NCBI GenBank assembly: GCA_023525715.1
Contig: CM042012.1
Span: 57,408,705 to 57,472,704 of the forward strand
Direction of reading: 5' to 3'
DNA from: Cichorium intybus
Taxonomy: Eukaryota > Streptophyta > Magnoliopsida > Asterales > Asteraceae
Length of the DNA stretch: 64,000 nt
Shown: in pieces, positions 46,891 to 61,756 of the stretch
Position numbering within the stretch: position 1 is the stretch's first letter
Layout: each line of letters opens with the position of its first letter
Translations under genes and position numbers: made by a program
Notes under the pieces: model-generated
What the model saw: the letters and a program-made list of their open reading frames with translations, nothing else
Database searches by the model: none
Told to the model about the DNA's origin: nothing

Positions 46891-49189
46891 GAAAAGAAAG
46901 AGGGACGCCCAAGGTTTATTCAGCAAGGTGATCGTAAAATATTTCCAAAGTATCTTTTTGTTGCGACGCAAATTCAACCATGTGACATGTTCAAATTCCA
47001 CCGAACATATGTATTATACCTAATGTTGTTTTTTTAACCATAAGAAACTTCATAAAAAAGCTAGCAATGAGCTAGGAGCTACAAGCTAAACAAACAAACT
47101 GACTTAGGATCAACACACCATCTACACTTGTCAATGGCATTGACAGACCGTTCCTACATCTGGTTTAACACCACAATTATGGCGCATGCTTGACATTCCA
47201 AACCAAGTCCCAAAGAGGCATAATAAACGAAAGGTTTAATATCCACAATTAAAAATATAAAATAAACACAAAAGTCAATCTACATCCAGTGTTGCAAAAG
47301 TCGCTACACGGTTACATGTTGGTCGACTAACGAGTAGCGAGTACTTGGCCTAGACAGGGAGTAATCGGTGAGTACTCAGATTAAGTAAATACGTACATAT
47401 TATATGATTATACACACTAAAATACTAAATATAGTCACAATTGCATCAAATATGAATTGAGTTGAACAAAATTAAATTAAACAACAAATATTTAATAAAT
47501 AAGTAAATATATAATATATTATAAACTAATTACGTAACAATCATAATTATTTATTAAAAAAATCAAAAATCTCGAGTTTGACCGATTTTTTCGAGTTTGA
47601 CTGATTTTTTTGAGTTTGACAAATTTTTTCCGAGTTTGACCGATTTTTTGAGTTTGACTGAGTCCAAGATTGATCGAGTTGCACCGAGTAGCACCGATGT
47701 TGGCCGATTTTTTGAGTTTGACCGAGTCCTAGTATTTAGGACAATTCCAATAAAAGCGTCTCGGACAATGCTCGATTCCGAGTACTCAGCCGAGTATGTC
47801 TACATCGATATGTAAAAATAAACATCTTGTACTAAAAAGTTGATTAAAAATAACTTAAAGCAACAGGTGAGTGAATGAAATCAAAAATCAAGATTGATAT
47901 ATATCATGGTTGTGTAAGATCACCATCTTGATATTAATATGATTTTACAACCTAAAAAGGATTTTGATCATATTAGGATCTATTTGAAGCAAGATCTAAA
48001 TTGTGATCCTAGGATCTTAAAATCTTAACTCAATATGATATTTCATTTTTAGTTTTTATTCTATTGTCAAACCTAAAAAATTCGTCCATTCAACTTGAAA
48101 TCAAGCATCGCATGCCGCGAGAAGCTCCTCAGAGCATTAAAATTTCATCTTTTCATCTTAAATTAGACAGAGCATGTGACATCATGTTATTCCCTTGTGG
48201 TCTTATTCATATAGTTGTGGATGATTATGATAATCTTATTTGTTTTTCTACTTAAGATGTTTTTTTTTTCTTTCTAATTTTCACAGTTTCTAACTACAAG
48301 AACCATTGTTCAAGTTTAAAAAGTTAAGAACCATTGTTCAAGTTTAAAAAGTTAAATTTAATTCTATTATCGATGTTTTAATCACCATTAAATTATAATG
48401 TATATCACACAAAGTATGATATTGAAAGCTAATTTTGAAACTAGTTTATTGGTAAGATCTTTCAATTCTAATCCCGATCCAAATCTTATAATCACGATCT
48501 TATAACATAAAATGATTTCAAATTAAATATTGATCTTGACAAAGTTGCTTACATAGATAATATCATAATATTACTGAATTTAGAACGATTCATATTTATC
48601 AGCTTTGGTTTGAATTGTCAACTACAATTACATTATTATTCTATACTATTTATTGACCCAATAATTCACCCCATTTGATATGTTAGGAATCTGGATTTCC
48701 AAATCTGGAAAGGCAACCAAGAGGCAACCAAGAGCCCTTCCTTTCTCCATCGGGGTCCCGCAAAAGACTTGAGACATTTAATAGAAAAATATCGGGTAGT
48801 GTTACTGGAAAATAAATGGTACTTACCTAAGATTTCCGATATTTTGTTATAAATAACTGATTTTTGTAGGTATAATCACATGTTCAATACTTGAAAAAGT
48901 TAATCCAGGGATCCGAAATATCGAATACCATTATTAAAATAAAAAGGACAGACATTAAAATATCCAAGAAGTAAAGTAGAAGTCAAAATACCCAACACGA
49001 GTAACCTCCTGCCTCCATGTGTTTGTTTCATCCTCTCTTCTTGGCGGAATCTTCAAGATTTCTTGATAGTGAGAGAAAGATTGAAGAAAACAAAAGAGAA
49101 AATAACCCCTTTTTCATTAACATCTTATCTGTTTGTGTGATCAAGAAATACTCGCTGCTTCATCTTGGGAAACTAGAAAGAGAGAGTAA
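46891..49189. other. Intergenic region upstream of the ACR gene
   Basis: No gene is supported. It contains a short tandem array (47573-47664) inside a transposon-like region (about 47285-47815) rich in GAGTAC/CGAGT words. AT-rich DNA follows. TATAAATA occurs near 48850, about 340 bp before the ACR start codon. 48960-49189 probably holds the ACR 5' UTR. Confidence 0.45.
47573..47664. repeat. Tandem array of an 18-20-bp unit
   Basis: Four to five copies of (C)GAGTTTGACCGATTTTTT with small changes, and a further copy at about 47704-47725. Confidence 0.85.
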
Positions 49190-52100
49190 ATGGGCATTCT
49201 AAACGACGACGCAGTGTTGATTAAAGAAGCAGAAAAAGCAGGAGACACGACTCTGATCACTGTAAATTGTCCAGATAAAACAGGTCTTGGCTGTGATTTG
49301 TGTAGAATTATTCTTCTTTTTGGGCTCAGTATCGCTAAAGGAGGTATTTCTTTTGCCCTTTATATCGCATTTCTAATGTATATATACTTCTTTTATATTT
49401 CCTTTTTTGTAATTTTGCTTAATCGGGTTCTTTCTGTTTGTTTATTAGTTTATCTTTTTGTAATTATTGGGGTATAATTACATATTTATTCTGTTTTATA
49501 TAGAATCTTATAAGGATCTTGGTTGTGATAGTGTTATCTTTTTCTTTTCAAAGGAAATCCCGTTGTGTACTTTGTATTATTTATCAAAAAGATCTTTATT
49601 CAGAGCTCTTGCTGGTTCCCAAATTTTCGTTGCATATTTTGATATTTATTGTAAAATTTTGGTTATTGATATTTTGCCACAGATATATCGACAGATGGAA
49701 AATGGTGTTACTTGGTTTTCTGGGTGGTTGGAAAGCCGACAACGAGGTGGTATTTATTAAGAGAGAGACTACTTGAAGTATGCCCACCGTGCACCCTGCT
49801 ACTGCCGGAGATCTACTACTTCCGGCAAGAGTTTCTACAGCCGAAACCACCGAAGGTTTTCCTTTTGAAGTTTTGGTGTATCTTTGACCGGAAAGGCCTT
49901 TTACATGGTACTACCCTCTTTCATCATATACATATCACAAAATTGTGGCATGCAAGACGGAAAGTGTGTAGGATGCAATGTGCTGTTATAGCATATTGCA
50001 TCCATGGACACTTTCCGTGAAACATGAGTGATGGCTGCAGTATGTCACTCAAAGTGTTTGAAGAGACATACTCCAGACTTACACTCGTAATTCTTTATAG
50101 GGTGAAAATCAAGAAGTAGCATTGTATCTTCTTATTGATTTCTTTTTTATTGTATCTTACTTTCATTTCTTCCTATAATAGCATTGTATTCAAAGTACAC
50201 CCATGACCCAACTATAGCAATTTCATCTGAATACAAATCAATCGGCACTACTACAATTTAAAAAAGTTAATAGTGCAATGCTATTGTTGGGTATATTTTT
50301 CAAAATACAGTATCCACTCAAAGTGTATATGGAGGGATACTGTAGCCATGTATACTTTCCATAGAAAATATTCTTTTGAGAGTGATACAAGATTCCTTTC
50401 ACACTTTGGGGAGGTTTCACATGCATTTGAATTAACAAAGATATAGTCAACATCGTGTGCAATTGTTTAATGCCAATAGGTTCCTTAATAAGTTGGAGAA
50501 ATGTTGCTTACTTTGACTATGAGGATTAATTGTTTATGGGTAGTCGGTATTATTTCGAATATATTATCAATAGCATGACAAAATTATTTCAATATATTAT
50601 ACATGTTGAAAGGGACTTGAAACTTTTTACACGACAATGACCATTTCTTTGTCCCCAACCATCAAAGGCACCGGAAAAATGGTAAGAAAAGTATAATGGG
50701 TTTAATCACTACAGAAAATAGTTAAGTGGTTAATAAATAAAAATGAAGAACATACTTTGTGTTTTACTATATTTTGCCTTTTCTTTCCTAAAAATGGACT
50801 TGAGTCTCGGGGGCTTTTATGTACCTAAATTACCGTTTCCTTCTAAAGATCAGAAAATTCGTTTTTTGTGTTCATTTGTATTGTAAAGTTGTCCAAACAA
50901 ATAGTCTTTAGATTCCTTTTAGATTCAAGGCTTCCTACATATGTTCAAATTGGTACAAAGGCAAGTAGATATTATATTTTTAGGGGACAAGAGATATTAT
51001 ATTATGAATTTATGATCTCACTGCGTTTCTTTTTTTTTTATAGATGTAACAAAGGTCCTTTGTGAGCTAGAGCTTACAGTTAAACGAGTAAAAGTGTTTA
51101 CTGCACCAGACGGGACAGTGATGGACCTTCTGTTTGTCACGGATACAAGGTACATCTCAAAGAGGTCTTTTTTACCTCAAAGGTGATATAGTTGAGTCGC
51201 TAAATCGTTAAAATAGTAAAAGTAAAAATAGTGAAAGTACTTAATGCCGCTTTTTGTATTTTACACTTTTTCAGAATTGGATAATCGGGAAAAATGGTTC
51301 TTTTAAACGGTCGAAAAAAATATAATGGTTTAATCACTACACAAAATAGTTAAACGGCTAAATCGACAAAATGGTGAAAGTATATTATGTTTTTACATAA
51401 AACTATCACGACACTTGGAACAAGCTCAAAGATATACCGTGAATGCGTACACAATTTGTACGGTTGTACCATACATATTAAAAATAATCTCATACTGTGT
51501 TTATCTTTTACGTAATGACCTTCTTAACCTCGCTAAATGCACAGAGAACTTCTTCATACGAAAAAGCGACAAGAGGAAACGAAGAGTCAATTGAACGCGA
51601 TGTTGGGAGACAACATAATTAGTTTTGAGATCGAATTGGCTGGTCATGATGTCACGGCTAACCCTCAAGGGTCATCATTTCTTCCGCCTGCAATTATAGA
51701 CGACATGAATGGTGCACTCACCTCTGACCGTGTGTCCGTTACACTCGATAACCAGCTTAGTCCTTCACATACACTAATGCAAATACTTTGTCGGGATCAT
51801 AAAGGCATAATCTATGACATCATGCGGACCTTAAAAGATTACAACATTCAGGTAAACAGATTTATATTGCGTACCTGATTTACATCTCACATGATTCTCT
51901 TGCACAAGTTGGGCCAGCTCAGGGGTTGTTGGAAGAATAACTATTGCGTAGAAATGTTTAATGGAAATTTTTATATAAAAAAATTGACGCTTTTAAAATG
52001 TGACAGATTTCGTATGGACGATTTTCGGCGAAAGCAAAAGAAAACTATGAAGTGGACTTGTTTATAATGCAAGTGGATGGAAAGAAGATTGTGGACCCTG

Positions 52101-52536
52101 AGAAGCAAAAGGTGCTTTGCTCGCGTCTAAGAATGGAGCTTGATAGACCACTTCGAGTGGAAGTTATGAGTCGTGGCCCGGATACCGAGTTGTTGGTGGC
52201 TAATCCGGTTGAGTTAGCTGGAAGAGGCCGGCCACTTGTGTTTTATGACATCACGCTTGCAATAACAAGTCTCAATATACGGATATTCTCGGTAGTTTAT
52301 CTAAAACTTTTTTTGTACTTGTATTGTATTTGACATGCATTGGACTGAGACTGTAATTATAGAAAATTTGTGGTAACAGTTGATTTTATGTTTGGTAGGT
52401 TGAGATTGCAAGGCACAGGATTCATGATCGAGAATGGGAAGTGTACCGGGTACTACTTGATGAAGGGGACGTGGCTTTAGTGCCAAGGAGTACGATCAAA
52501 GAGTGTGTTGTCAAGAACTTGATGGGATGGGAATGA
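49190..52536 (+). CDS. ACR9/ACR10: ACT domain-containing protein, ACR9/ACR10 type (six exons)
   Basis: Exons read 49190-49343, 49683-49907, 51044-51149, 51545-51851, 52007-52291 and 52399-52536, all with GT-AG introns and matching phases. They total 1215 nt, encoding 404 residues with no internal stop. The start MGILNDDAVLIKEAEKAGD and the end KNLMGWE are typical of plant ACR9/ACR10. ACT-type segments: TVNCPDKTGLGCDLCRII (about residues 24-41), LLKFWCIFDRKGLLHDVTK (about 110-130), MQILCRDHKGIIYDIMRT (about 243-260) and a C-terminal GRPLVFYDITLAI...EVYRVLL stretch. These plant proteins have repeated ACT domains, thought to bind amino acids, and no catalytic domain. The exact role of this copy is inferred only from family membership. 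Flanked by dead transposons, it is the only intact host gene here. ACR9 versus ACR10 is not resolved. Confidence 0.93.
49957..50018 (+). other. Strong hairpin in ACR intron 2
   Basis: ACGGAAAGTGT (49957-49967) pairs with ACACTTTCCGT (50008-50018). GGATGCAATGTGCT (49971-49984) pairs with AGCATATTGCATCC (49990-50003) with one G-U, leaving a 5-nt loop and a small internal loop. The size resembles a small-RNA precursor, but a MITE remnant is more likely. A second inverted repeat, ACAGTATCC/GGATACTGT, lies at 50307-50343 in the same intron. Confidence 0.6.
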
Positions 52537-52848
52537 TAGTTGGAATAGAATCGGTGTACATTAGGTATTTGTCGTGTATTCAAGGGTATTACTATGATCG
52601 ATAAGTTGTACAGTAGAAGTTAGGAATGCATCCAAATGTAGAATATAGAATATGTAAGGGGTATGAGTCATAACCCCGATAGCATATAGATCATATACCA
52701 ATGACTTGTACAATGTGCAGTTTAATGTGTACATATTTTGGCATGTAAATTATGTAAATGTGGTTGCTTTACTTTGGGTTTTACTGATATTTAGCTGATA
52801 AATAAAATTACATAGAAGCGATTTGACAAATTTGATGGACCAAATTTT
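52537..52848 (+). other. ACR 3' UTR and downstream spacer
   Basis: AT-rich sequence after the stop codon. AATAAAATT near 52800 could be a polyadenylation signal. No other feature is seen. Confidence 0.4.
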
Positions 52849-54365
52849 TGTTAGTGATTAGGTAATACCCATTAGGGTTTAGGTTAGGCCAAGAACCCAC
52901 TTTGTATCCCTATTTATATGAGGTTAAACTATTATTATCAAAGACGCAACGACAATCCGATTAGACACGGAACTCAGAAACGTGTCCATGGGTGATCTCA
53001 CAATGACTGCGTATTATTCCAAAATCAAGTCCCTCGTTGATTTCCTCGAAAACCTCGACCCACAATCCAAGGTGCCGGACACAAATCTCGTTATGTATAC
53101 AATAAATGGTCTCTCCTCTCAATATGATAACGTGGCCAGCATCATAAATCATCGTGTCCCATTCCCGACCTTTGAAGAAACACGCTCCATATTGTTATAT
53201 GAAGAACAAAGAATGACCTTCACTCGAGCCTCACCACCGTCTGCTCACACGCCTCCTCTATAGTTAATCCTAGCCGACATGACCTCCGGCAGGACCGTCG
53301 CAATCAGCCAAGGCGTCGGCAGCAAGATACTCCCGCCAACAGTTTTGACTACAACAGCAGCAATACGGATGGATTTTCATCCCTCCGCTAAACCAACTTC
53401 ATGCCCAATGGATCCCGCGACCTGCTGGTCCAAATCATTGGGCTAACCCACATTCTTGAGCACCCATGGGAGGGGTCCTCGGCCCACCTCGTCGACAGCC
53501 CACTTCAACTCAAGCCTATTTCACGTCCCCTGCTCCTGCCCATCCTGGTTGGCCCATCAACCCGCCCATCCTGGTTGGCCCATCAACCCGAGACAGCAAC
53601 TAACCGACTCGCATATACCCCCTTAGAATTGGTTTGGAACCGAGCAACTACCGACGACCTTACCCGAAATGTTCAATTCCATGTCTCTTCAAGACCCAGG
53701 CGAGTGGATCATGGATACGAGTGCCACGGACCACGTCCATGCAAACCAAGGTATACTTATTTCCGTCTTGGTAAGAACGTCTCTCATGATGCCCTAGTTG
53801 GGACAGGTCCAAAATTCCTGTTATTGCGACCGGACATACCATTTTCCCTCTTAAAAACTCTCACCAACCACTATACCTAAATAATGTCCTAATCACCCCG
53901 TCCATCATCAAAAACCTTATATTTGTGCGTAAATTTACTCATCACAATAAATGCACAATTGAATTTGACGAATTTGGTTTTACTGTTAAGGAGGATTACA
54001 GGACCTACCAACCACTAATCCGATGTGATAGTGACGGTCCGCTCTACCCAGTTCTTCCTCGCACTCCTCAAGCCTTTTTTTCCACAAGCTCATCCGTATG
54101 GCACCAACGTCTTAGCCATCCCGGGAATCATGTCTTTCAGTTTTTATTTTCAAATAAACTGATTTACTGTAATAAGCCCATTTCTAGTATTGTGTGTCAA
54201 GCATGTCAACTGGGCAAACACATCAAACTCCATTTCAATATTTCTGATCCTGTTGTTACACATTCATTTGAGATTATACATTCCGATGTTTGGACGTCAC
54301 CTATTACTAGTGTCAGTGGCTTGAAATATTATGTGATTTTTCTAGACCTTGCACCAACACAAGAG
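52849..54365 (+). pseudogene. Copia relic with an Ale/RE1-type gag-protease-integrase
   Basis: 52849-52945 (TGTTAGTGATTAGG...CTATTTATATGAGG) may be a partial LTR. From about 52950 follows a gag C-terminal part: LDTELRNVSMGDLTMTAYY, IKSLVDFLENLDPQ, INGLSSQYDNVASI and RSILLYEEQRM, with a TAG at 53261. The protease site reads WIMDTSATDHVHAN (about 53705-53745), where the usual DTGA has become DTSA. Pre-integrase follows: SVWHQRLSHPGNHVF, CQACQLGKH, IIHSDVWTSPI (53925-54340). Several frameshifts separate these parts. RT is absent; the relic ends where copia E pol begins. Confidence 0.85.
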
Positions 54366-54379
54366 ATTCTCTAAAACTG

Positions 54380-56403
<2,024 letters not shown>

Positions 56404-56404
56404 G

Positions 56405-56416
56405 TGGTATCAGAGC
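56405..56416 (+). promoter_or_regulatory. Copia E2 primer-binding site
   Basis: TGGTATCAGAGC after the LTR, matching initiator-Met tRNA. Confidence 0.9.
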
Positions 56417-57611
56417 TATTTGGCTTGTTTTCTTTTGAATTTGCTATAATTGTTAAACCTTTTTGGATTAGGGTTTATAGAAATTAAACCCTAATGGCCT
56501 TAATTTCGTTTTTTGGGCTAGGGTTTCAGAAACCCTAGCCTCTCCCCTTTATTTTCGATTTTCACTATGCTTCTTAGGGTTTTCCTATTTTTAGTAATTA
56601 TGATTAATTAATAAATGGAAAACCCTATACCTTTTTGTGTTTTTCGAAATTAGTGGGTAAAGGATAGGATTAAATTAATTTGATTAATTTGTTGATCCTT
56701 ATTTGATTTAATTAATTTAAATAATTGTTAATTAAAAGATAAACATTTAAATCAATTCAGGTTTAAATTTAAATGTTTAATTCGAAAATTTAAATAGATA
56801 AACCAAAATATTTTAAAAGGTTTAAAATACATCTTATATATATTATTATTAACAGTTAATATTTATATGTATAAGAACTGGTCAGTCAAATCGCTAGTAT
56901 GCCTCATTCACGAAGCTGATCTATGAGGGGTATAAGGAAACTGCCTATAAAATGACGGTTAAATGGGTGTCCACTCTCACTCACCGCTCCATTGATTAGT
57001 GGAGGGTCGTTAGCAGAACAGATTTGATAGGATAACTTAATCTCATTAAAAGTATAATGTTATTAAATAAAGTACTAGAACCGTTTTATAAAATTCCAAA
57101 ATCTAGTTACTTTAGGACAAATGTGAAAGATATGCTAATCCATAAAATTGCACATTACACTTTATGAGAAATTAGTGGAGCGTGTGTAGTTTATCGGCAC
57201 ACTAATAGGGGCTCATAAAGAGTAGTAATGGGTATCTCATAAATTATCATTGTTGATGGAGCGTGTGTGGTTAGCCGGCACATCAATTTAAGTTGATAAA
57301 CGATATTGAGGTTACAAAGCACATTTGCATGGTTATTCACATCTTGTTTGTGATCCTCAGCATCCCAGTCACAAATGGAAGAGCATAATCTGAGATTAAA
57401 CATGTCATTGAATTATGAATCTCAGAAGATCTAGGAGTTTCATAGAAGCTGAAATTGATAAGGGTATATCTACCTTAATGACCATTATGTTGTGATTACG
57501 GCATCCCTCTTCACACCATAGTTGGGAGATTTTGGCTCCTAGCCTTATTAAATAATAATTGGGTGATTATTTAAAATGATTAAATTAAACTAATAAATTC
57601 TAATTTTCTAG
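56417..57611 (+). promoter_or_regulatory. Copia E2 leader with the same covarying hairpins
   Basis: Colinear with the copia B leader. Core copies lie at 57178-57199 (arms ATTAGTG/CACTAAT, outer stem TTTATGAG/CTCATAAA) and 57259-57280 (arms TTGATG/CATCAA, outer TTATCA/TGATAA). Later hairpins are TTTGTGA/TCACAAA at 57347-57375 and TGAGATT/AATCTCA at 57391-57424. The block TACGGCATCCCTCTTC lies near 57497. Confidence 0.72.
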
Positions 57612-58640
57612 ATGTCTGAAGCGAATGTCGATTCTCCTCCTTCTCCTCCAACACCCATTTCTGAGAGCTTCAGAAAGTATCTGTTGAATATGGATAGGCT
57701 GACTGGCCTAAACTATGTGGAATGGCTTCGCCAATGGAAACTGGTTCTGAGATATGAAGGCAAGCCATATTTGATTGAGTATCCACTCCCCGTTCCACCG
57801 AAGCATGGCATCACACAGCAGCTTGTGATGAACATGACTTCTTGATGAATCCGAAGAAGTTCGTAGCCTCATGCTAATTTACCATTAACCCCGAGTTCTG
57901 CAAGTTTCAAATTCCTGGGGCCATATGAGTTAGCACGGCCGGTTGAGGAAAGGTTCCGAGAACTGGTTAAAAAGGAACGAACTAGGATCTTCAAGGAGCT
58001 TGAAGTGTGCAAGCTAGTAGAAGAAGTAGCGTCAGTCCGCATGTTCTCATGATTGAGGGACACATAGGCGAACTGTATAAACTTGGTCACCCTATCAATC
58101 GGGAGTTGAGCATTAACTCGACTCGCTGACTAGCTAGTACGATATATTCATCCAGATGTACAGGAAAAGGAACCAGGACAAGACTATCATGGAAATGCCT
58201 TTGATGTTGACTCTGTACGAGTCATTCATAGAGAAACATAGTTCCACTAATTCTGCTACTTTGGGATTGATTCCGGAAATGAGACACATCTAGAAACGAT
58301 CCAGATTGTCTGAACCGGTTCTGAGATGTCTCAAACTGGGAATCCACAGGGCGGGATACAGTCACAGAAAGATTGGAAGATGCTCCAAAGCCGAATCGTT
58401 TGGCAACTCAGATATATCTAAAACTCAAAACTTCTAATCCTTAATTCCCTGATACAGGATGTGATTGTCACATTTGCTTTGTATGCAAGGACTCGGTAGG
58501 ATGTAGGGCATTGACGCATAGGAGCACATTCGGATTGGATCACGGGCTCGTGCAGTTTTGAAGTTTAGTCAGATATTTTAATCTTTTTGTTAGCTTATTA
58601 GATGCGTATGACACTATTATCATATAGTACATTGTTTGAG
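57612..58640 (+). pseudogene. Copia E2 gag-protease relic
   Basis: The ATG at 57612 opens MSEANVDSPPSPPTP and LNMDRLTGLNYVEWLRQWKL, a copia gag N-terminus, with a stop at 57843. Decayed gag continues in changing frames to about 58300 (KTIMEMPLMLTLYESFIEKH-like). A protease trace, PDTGCDCHICF, lies near 58450. Beyond about 58900 the match to copia fades. Confidence 0.78.
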
Positions 58641-61433
58641 GATAATTTTGATTTAATAAAATGTTGATTTTCCTTTTCAAAACATAGTTGTTTAAATTAT
58701 CCTTAAAATGTTGTATGAGTGTGTTAATTGCATGGATGGAAGATAACTTATTAGCTCCTCGTTTGTAACTCAAAGAGGGAGTATTATTCATGAGTAGACT
58801 TCTAAAACATATAGTAGGATGAGACTAGGGTTGAACGAGATGACAGAAGATTCTATTCTGAATTCTTCTTTAATCTATATGGTAGTTAAGTCAGATGGCG
58901 ATATTTCTTCCTATTTCCTTTAAGGAATAGAAATTCACGAAAATTCTAGATGAATGTTGTATGTTGATTATTAAGTGGTGGTGAGGATGTAAGTTTAAGT
59001 TCATGGGATCCTTAATCGGTGTGTTGTGTTGTTGGCTAATGTTACACTAGCAGCAAGTGTTATCCTGGTGGTTAAGTGGAGTATTGGTGGAAAGTATACT
59101 TGAAGATTAGTGTTAGTCTTTGTGGCTATAATGTTGAATTGTTAGTTATGTTTATTACTAACTGGAGAATTATAGTGGTATTCAGAAGGGTGTTAAAATA
59201 GTCAAAGATGAATATTTTGTGATTATGTGTGAAGGGTGCTATTGTGGAATTATAGGCGAATAATAATTCCTTTTCTCGATAGTAAAAATTGGGAAGTTGG
59301 TGCACTTACTATTAGTTAGTGAGTGATATGGTGTAGTGCTTTATTCACAACATAGGTATATATGTTGGTACATGGTTGAGTCTATATTTTGTTATTGGTG
59401 TCGATGAATAGTCGTTGTAATATTGATACAGAACTATTCATGATAATGGTGTAAAATAACAAAATGGTGATTATATATGTGTTAATAATAACATGTTAAT
59501 GTACATATATGTATATGGTGTTTTGTTTGTGCAGGATATGCAGCTGTTATATGCTATGGTGGTATTTGGTGAATTATGTGTTATGAGATTGGTGAGAAGT
59601 CTCATAACATACTCATGGTTTTTTTAAAGGATTGGTGTAAAGTCCTTTACTTATTGGGGTATGGCTGTTGTAAAGCCTAAATCCTATGGGTGGTATACAA
59701 CAAGATAGGTGTGAAATCCTATTTGTATCTATCTATTTGTGTTCCCCTTATGAGACTGGTGAAAAATCTCAAGGCTGGTGAAAAGCCTATACTTATATGA
59801 GACTGGTGAAAAGTATTACTTTCATATGGTGTATTTATAAAGCAAGTGCAAAGCCTTCAATGATATTGGTGATATAATCTAATGATCTATATTTGTTGTT
59901 AATTGACAAATAATTAATTTGAAATCTAAATATTAATTTCACTACCTTAAATAGTGTATGCTTATAGTGGTGTTAAAAATATATTTATAAATAAACTATA
60001 TGTTTTTTTGTGGTGAATATTTATATTTTAGGTAGTGAATAGTTGAAATTGGTGCGAGCTATCTAAGCAGATGTTATTATTGGTAGAAATGGTGATGTCT
60101 GTAGAAATTGTGATAGTATTAGACTTTGTGAAAGTCGAGTAGGTTGCAGGGTACGGTGCGTAGATCGGAGAATTATCTGCTACAGCTGGAGATAAACCGG
60201 CTTGTTTTCAGCATGTTGAGTGGAGGTAGTGGCGAAGGCGGTGCGATGAATTTTGTCTACGGTGACTCATCAGCGAGATGATGTTGCTATGAGAAATGAA
60301 AGCAGAGGTAGTGATGATATCGTTGATTTCGTGAAAAATGAAATAAGTAGAGGATCACCCATATAATTAATAAAAGTTTCGTAACTTTGAATCTTTGGAG
60401 TTTATTGGTTTGAGGTGATCCGGAGTCAGTAATGAGTTGGTTAATTATTCTGAAAAGATTTTCAGAATAAGTGAGTGTGCTTAAGTGGATCGAGTAGAGG
60501 TTGCCATAAATCTACTCGGAAGAAAATTCGGAGTTGGTAAGAGATGATGAGTTGTTCTCTTGGAATGTGGTGGCATATACGACTAGGTGGATGAAAATTT
60601 TGATGAAGTTTAGCAAGGAATATTATTTGGTGTTGCTTTGTGATGGTTGAAATATAGTTGTTACTTCTAAGAAAGGTGGAAAAGTAATATGGATTATATG
60701 ATTATATTCGTGTTGAAAATTCGGCTGGTGAAGCCTCAAAGGACATGGAGGAACGTAAGGTTGATTGATAAATTTGGGGTCTGGAAACCTCAAATGGAGT
60801 TATGGTGCGAACCTTAAGTTCACTACTTTAGACAAGTAGGGAATTGGCAGGAGAATGAGAAACGAGTTGAATTATCAACTACAAGGAAGAGGATTGAGAT
60901 AGGTAAATCTCAATCGCATTGAGATTTGTTAGGTGTTGTTGTCATGGTGAGTTGGTTGTGGGCCAAGACATTGTCCTAAGATCGGTCTAAGGTGTTTTAA
61001 CGATGAGAATATGATCATCTTTTCTATGGTTTCTCAAGAAGATGAAATGTAAAGAACTTAATGTAATGTCTTGGTGGTTGTTGAAGGTATTAACTATTGT
61101 ATATAGTTAATTGCGGGTAGTATGTTGAATGATTAATGTATGTAAGTAAGTTGCTATGCCAAGAAATTGGTGCATTTAAGCATGTTGATGGTGTAGAAGT
61201 GATTGTGGTTGTAATTGATAGGAGAATATCCTTAGCAATCGAACCCATCACTGCCATAGGTGTAAAAAGGTGACAGGAGGCAAGTAAAGTTGAATTGTAG
61301 AGTAGCAACAAAATGAACTAAGTTGTAAAGTTCTTGGCGAAAGATTTGAACTTTTAGCATGGAAGGTGGACTGTGTGTGTAGTAGTTGATTTATGGTAAG
61401 GTATTCATGGGAGATTCCCATGACGGAATCTTT
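58641..61433. other. Non-coding, hairpin-dense region ahead of gypsy F's polypurine tract
   Basis: No convincing pol sequence remains. The plus strand is rich in GGTG. Short perfect inverted repeats are unusually dense: GGAATTAT/ATAATTCC (59246-59270), TGTTATGAGA/TCTCATAACA (59579-59609), TAAAGGA/TCCTTTA (59625-59649), TGAGA/TCTCA (59751-59771), AGGCT/AGCCT (59772-59788), GACTTT/AAAGTC (60122-60136), TTATTCTGAAAA/TTTTCAGAATAA (60445-60470), CGAGTAGA/TCTACTCG (60491-60518), ATTGAGAT/ATCTCAAT (60893-60914) and TCATGGGA/TCCCATGA (61405-61423). It is probably the 3' internal region of gypsy F or a non-autonomous relative. Confidence 0.6.
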
Positions 61434-61435
61434 TT

Positions 61436-61450
61436 AAGGGGAGGAGAATT
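61436..61450 (+). promoter_or_regulatory. Gypsy F polypurine tract
   Basis: AAGGGGAGGAGAATT lies directly before TGTAATACCC, the expected plus-strand primer next to a gypsy 3' LTR. Confidence 0.75.
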
Positions 61451-61756
61451 TGTAATACCCAAGAAGCAGGTATGCATTCTTATCAACTTGTAAAAACATG
61501 TTGATTGTGTTTTAAGGAGTTTTAGATTGGACAATAGTGTATTTGGTGAAAGGACCAAAAATATTAAAAAATGAAGAATGGATCAAATCTTGGGATTTGA
61601 GGTGTTAAGGTGTTATAATGGTGATTAAATGTCCTTATTATGACTTAATATGGAGTTTGGATGTTAAGTTTGAAATTATAGGATAAAAAGGTGAAAAATG
61701 TGCAAGAAATTACTCATCAGAGGTATTTGTGTCGCTAATGCCTAAGGGTTAGCGAC

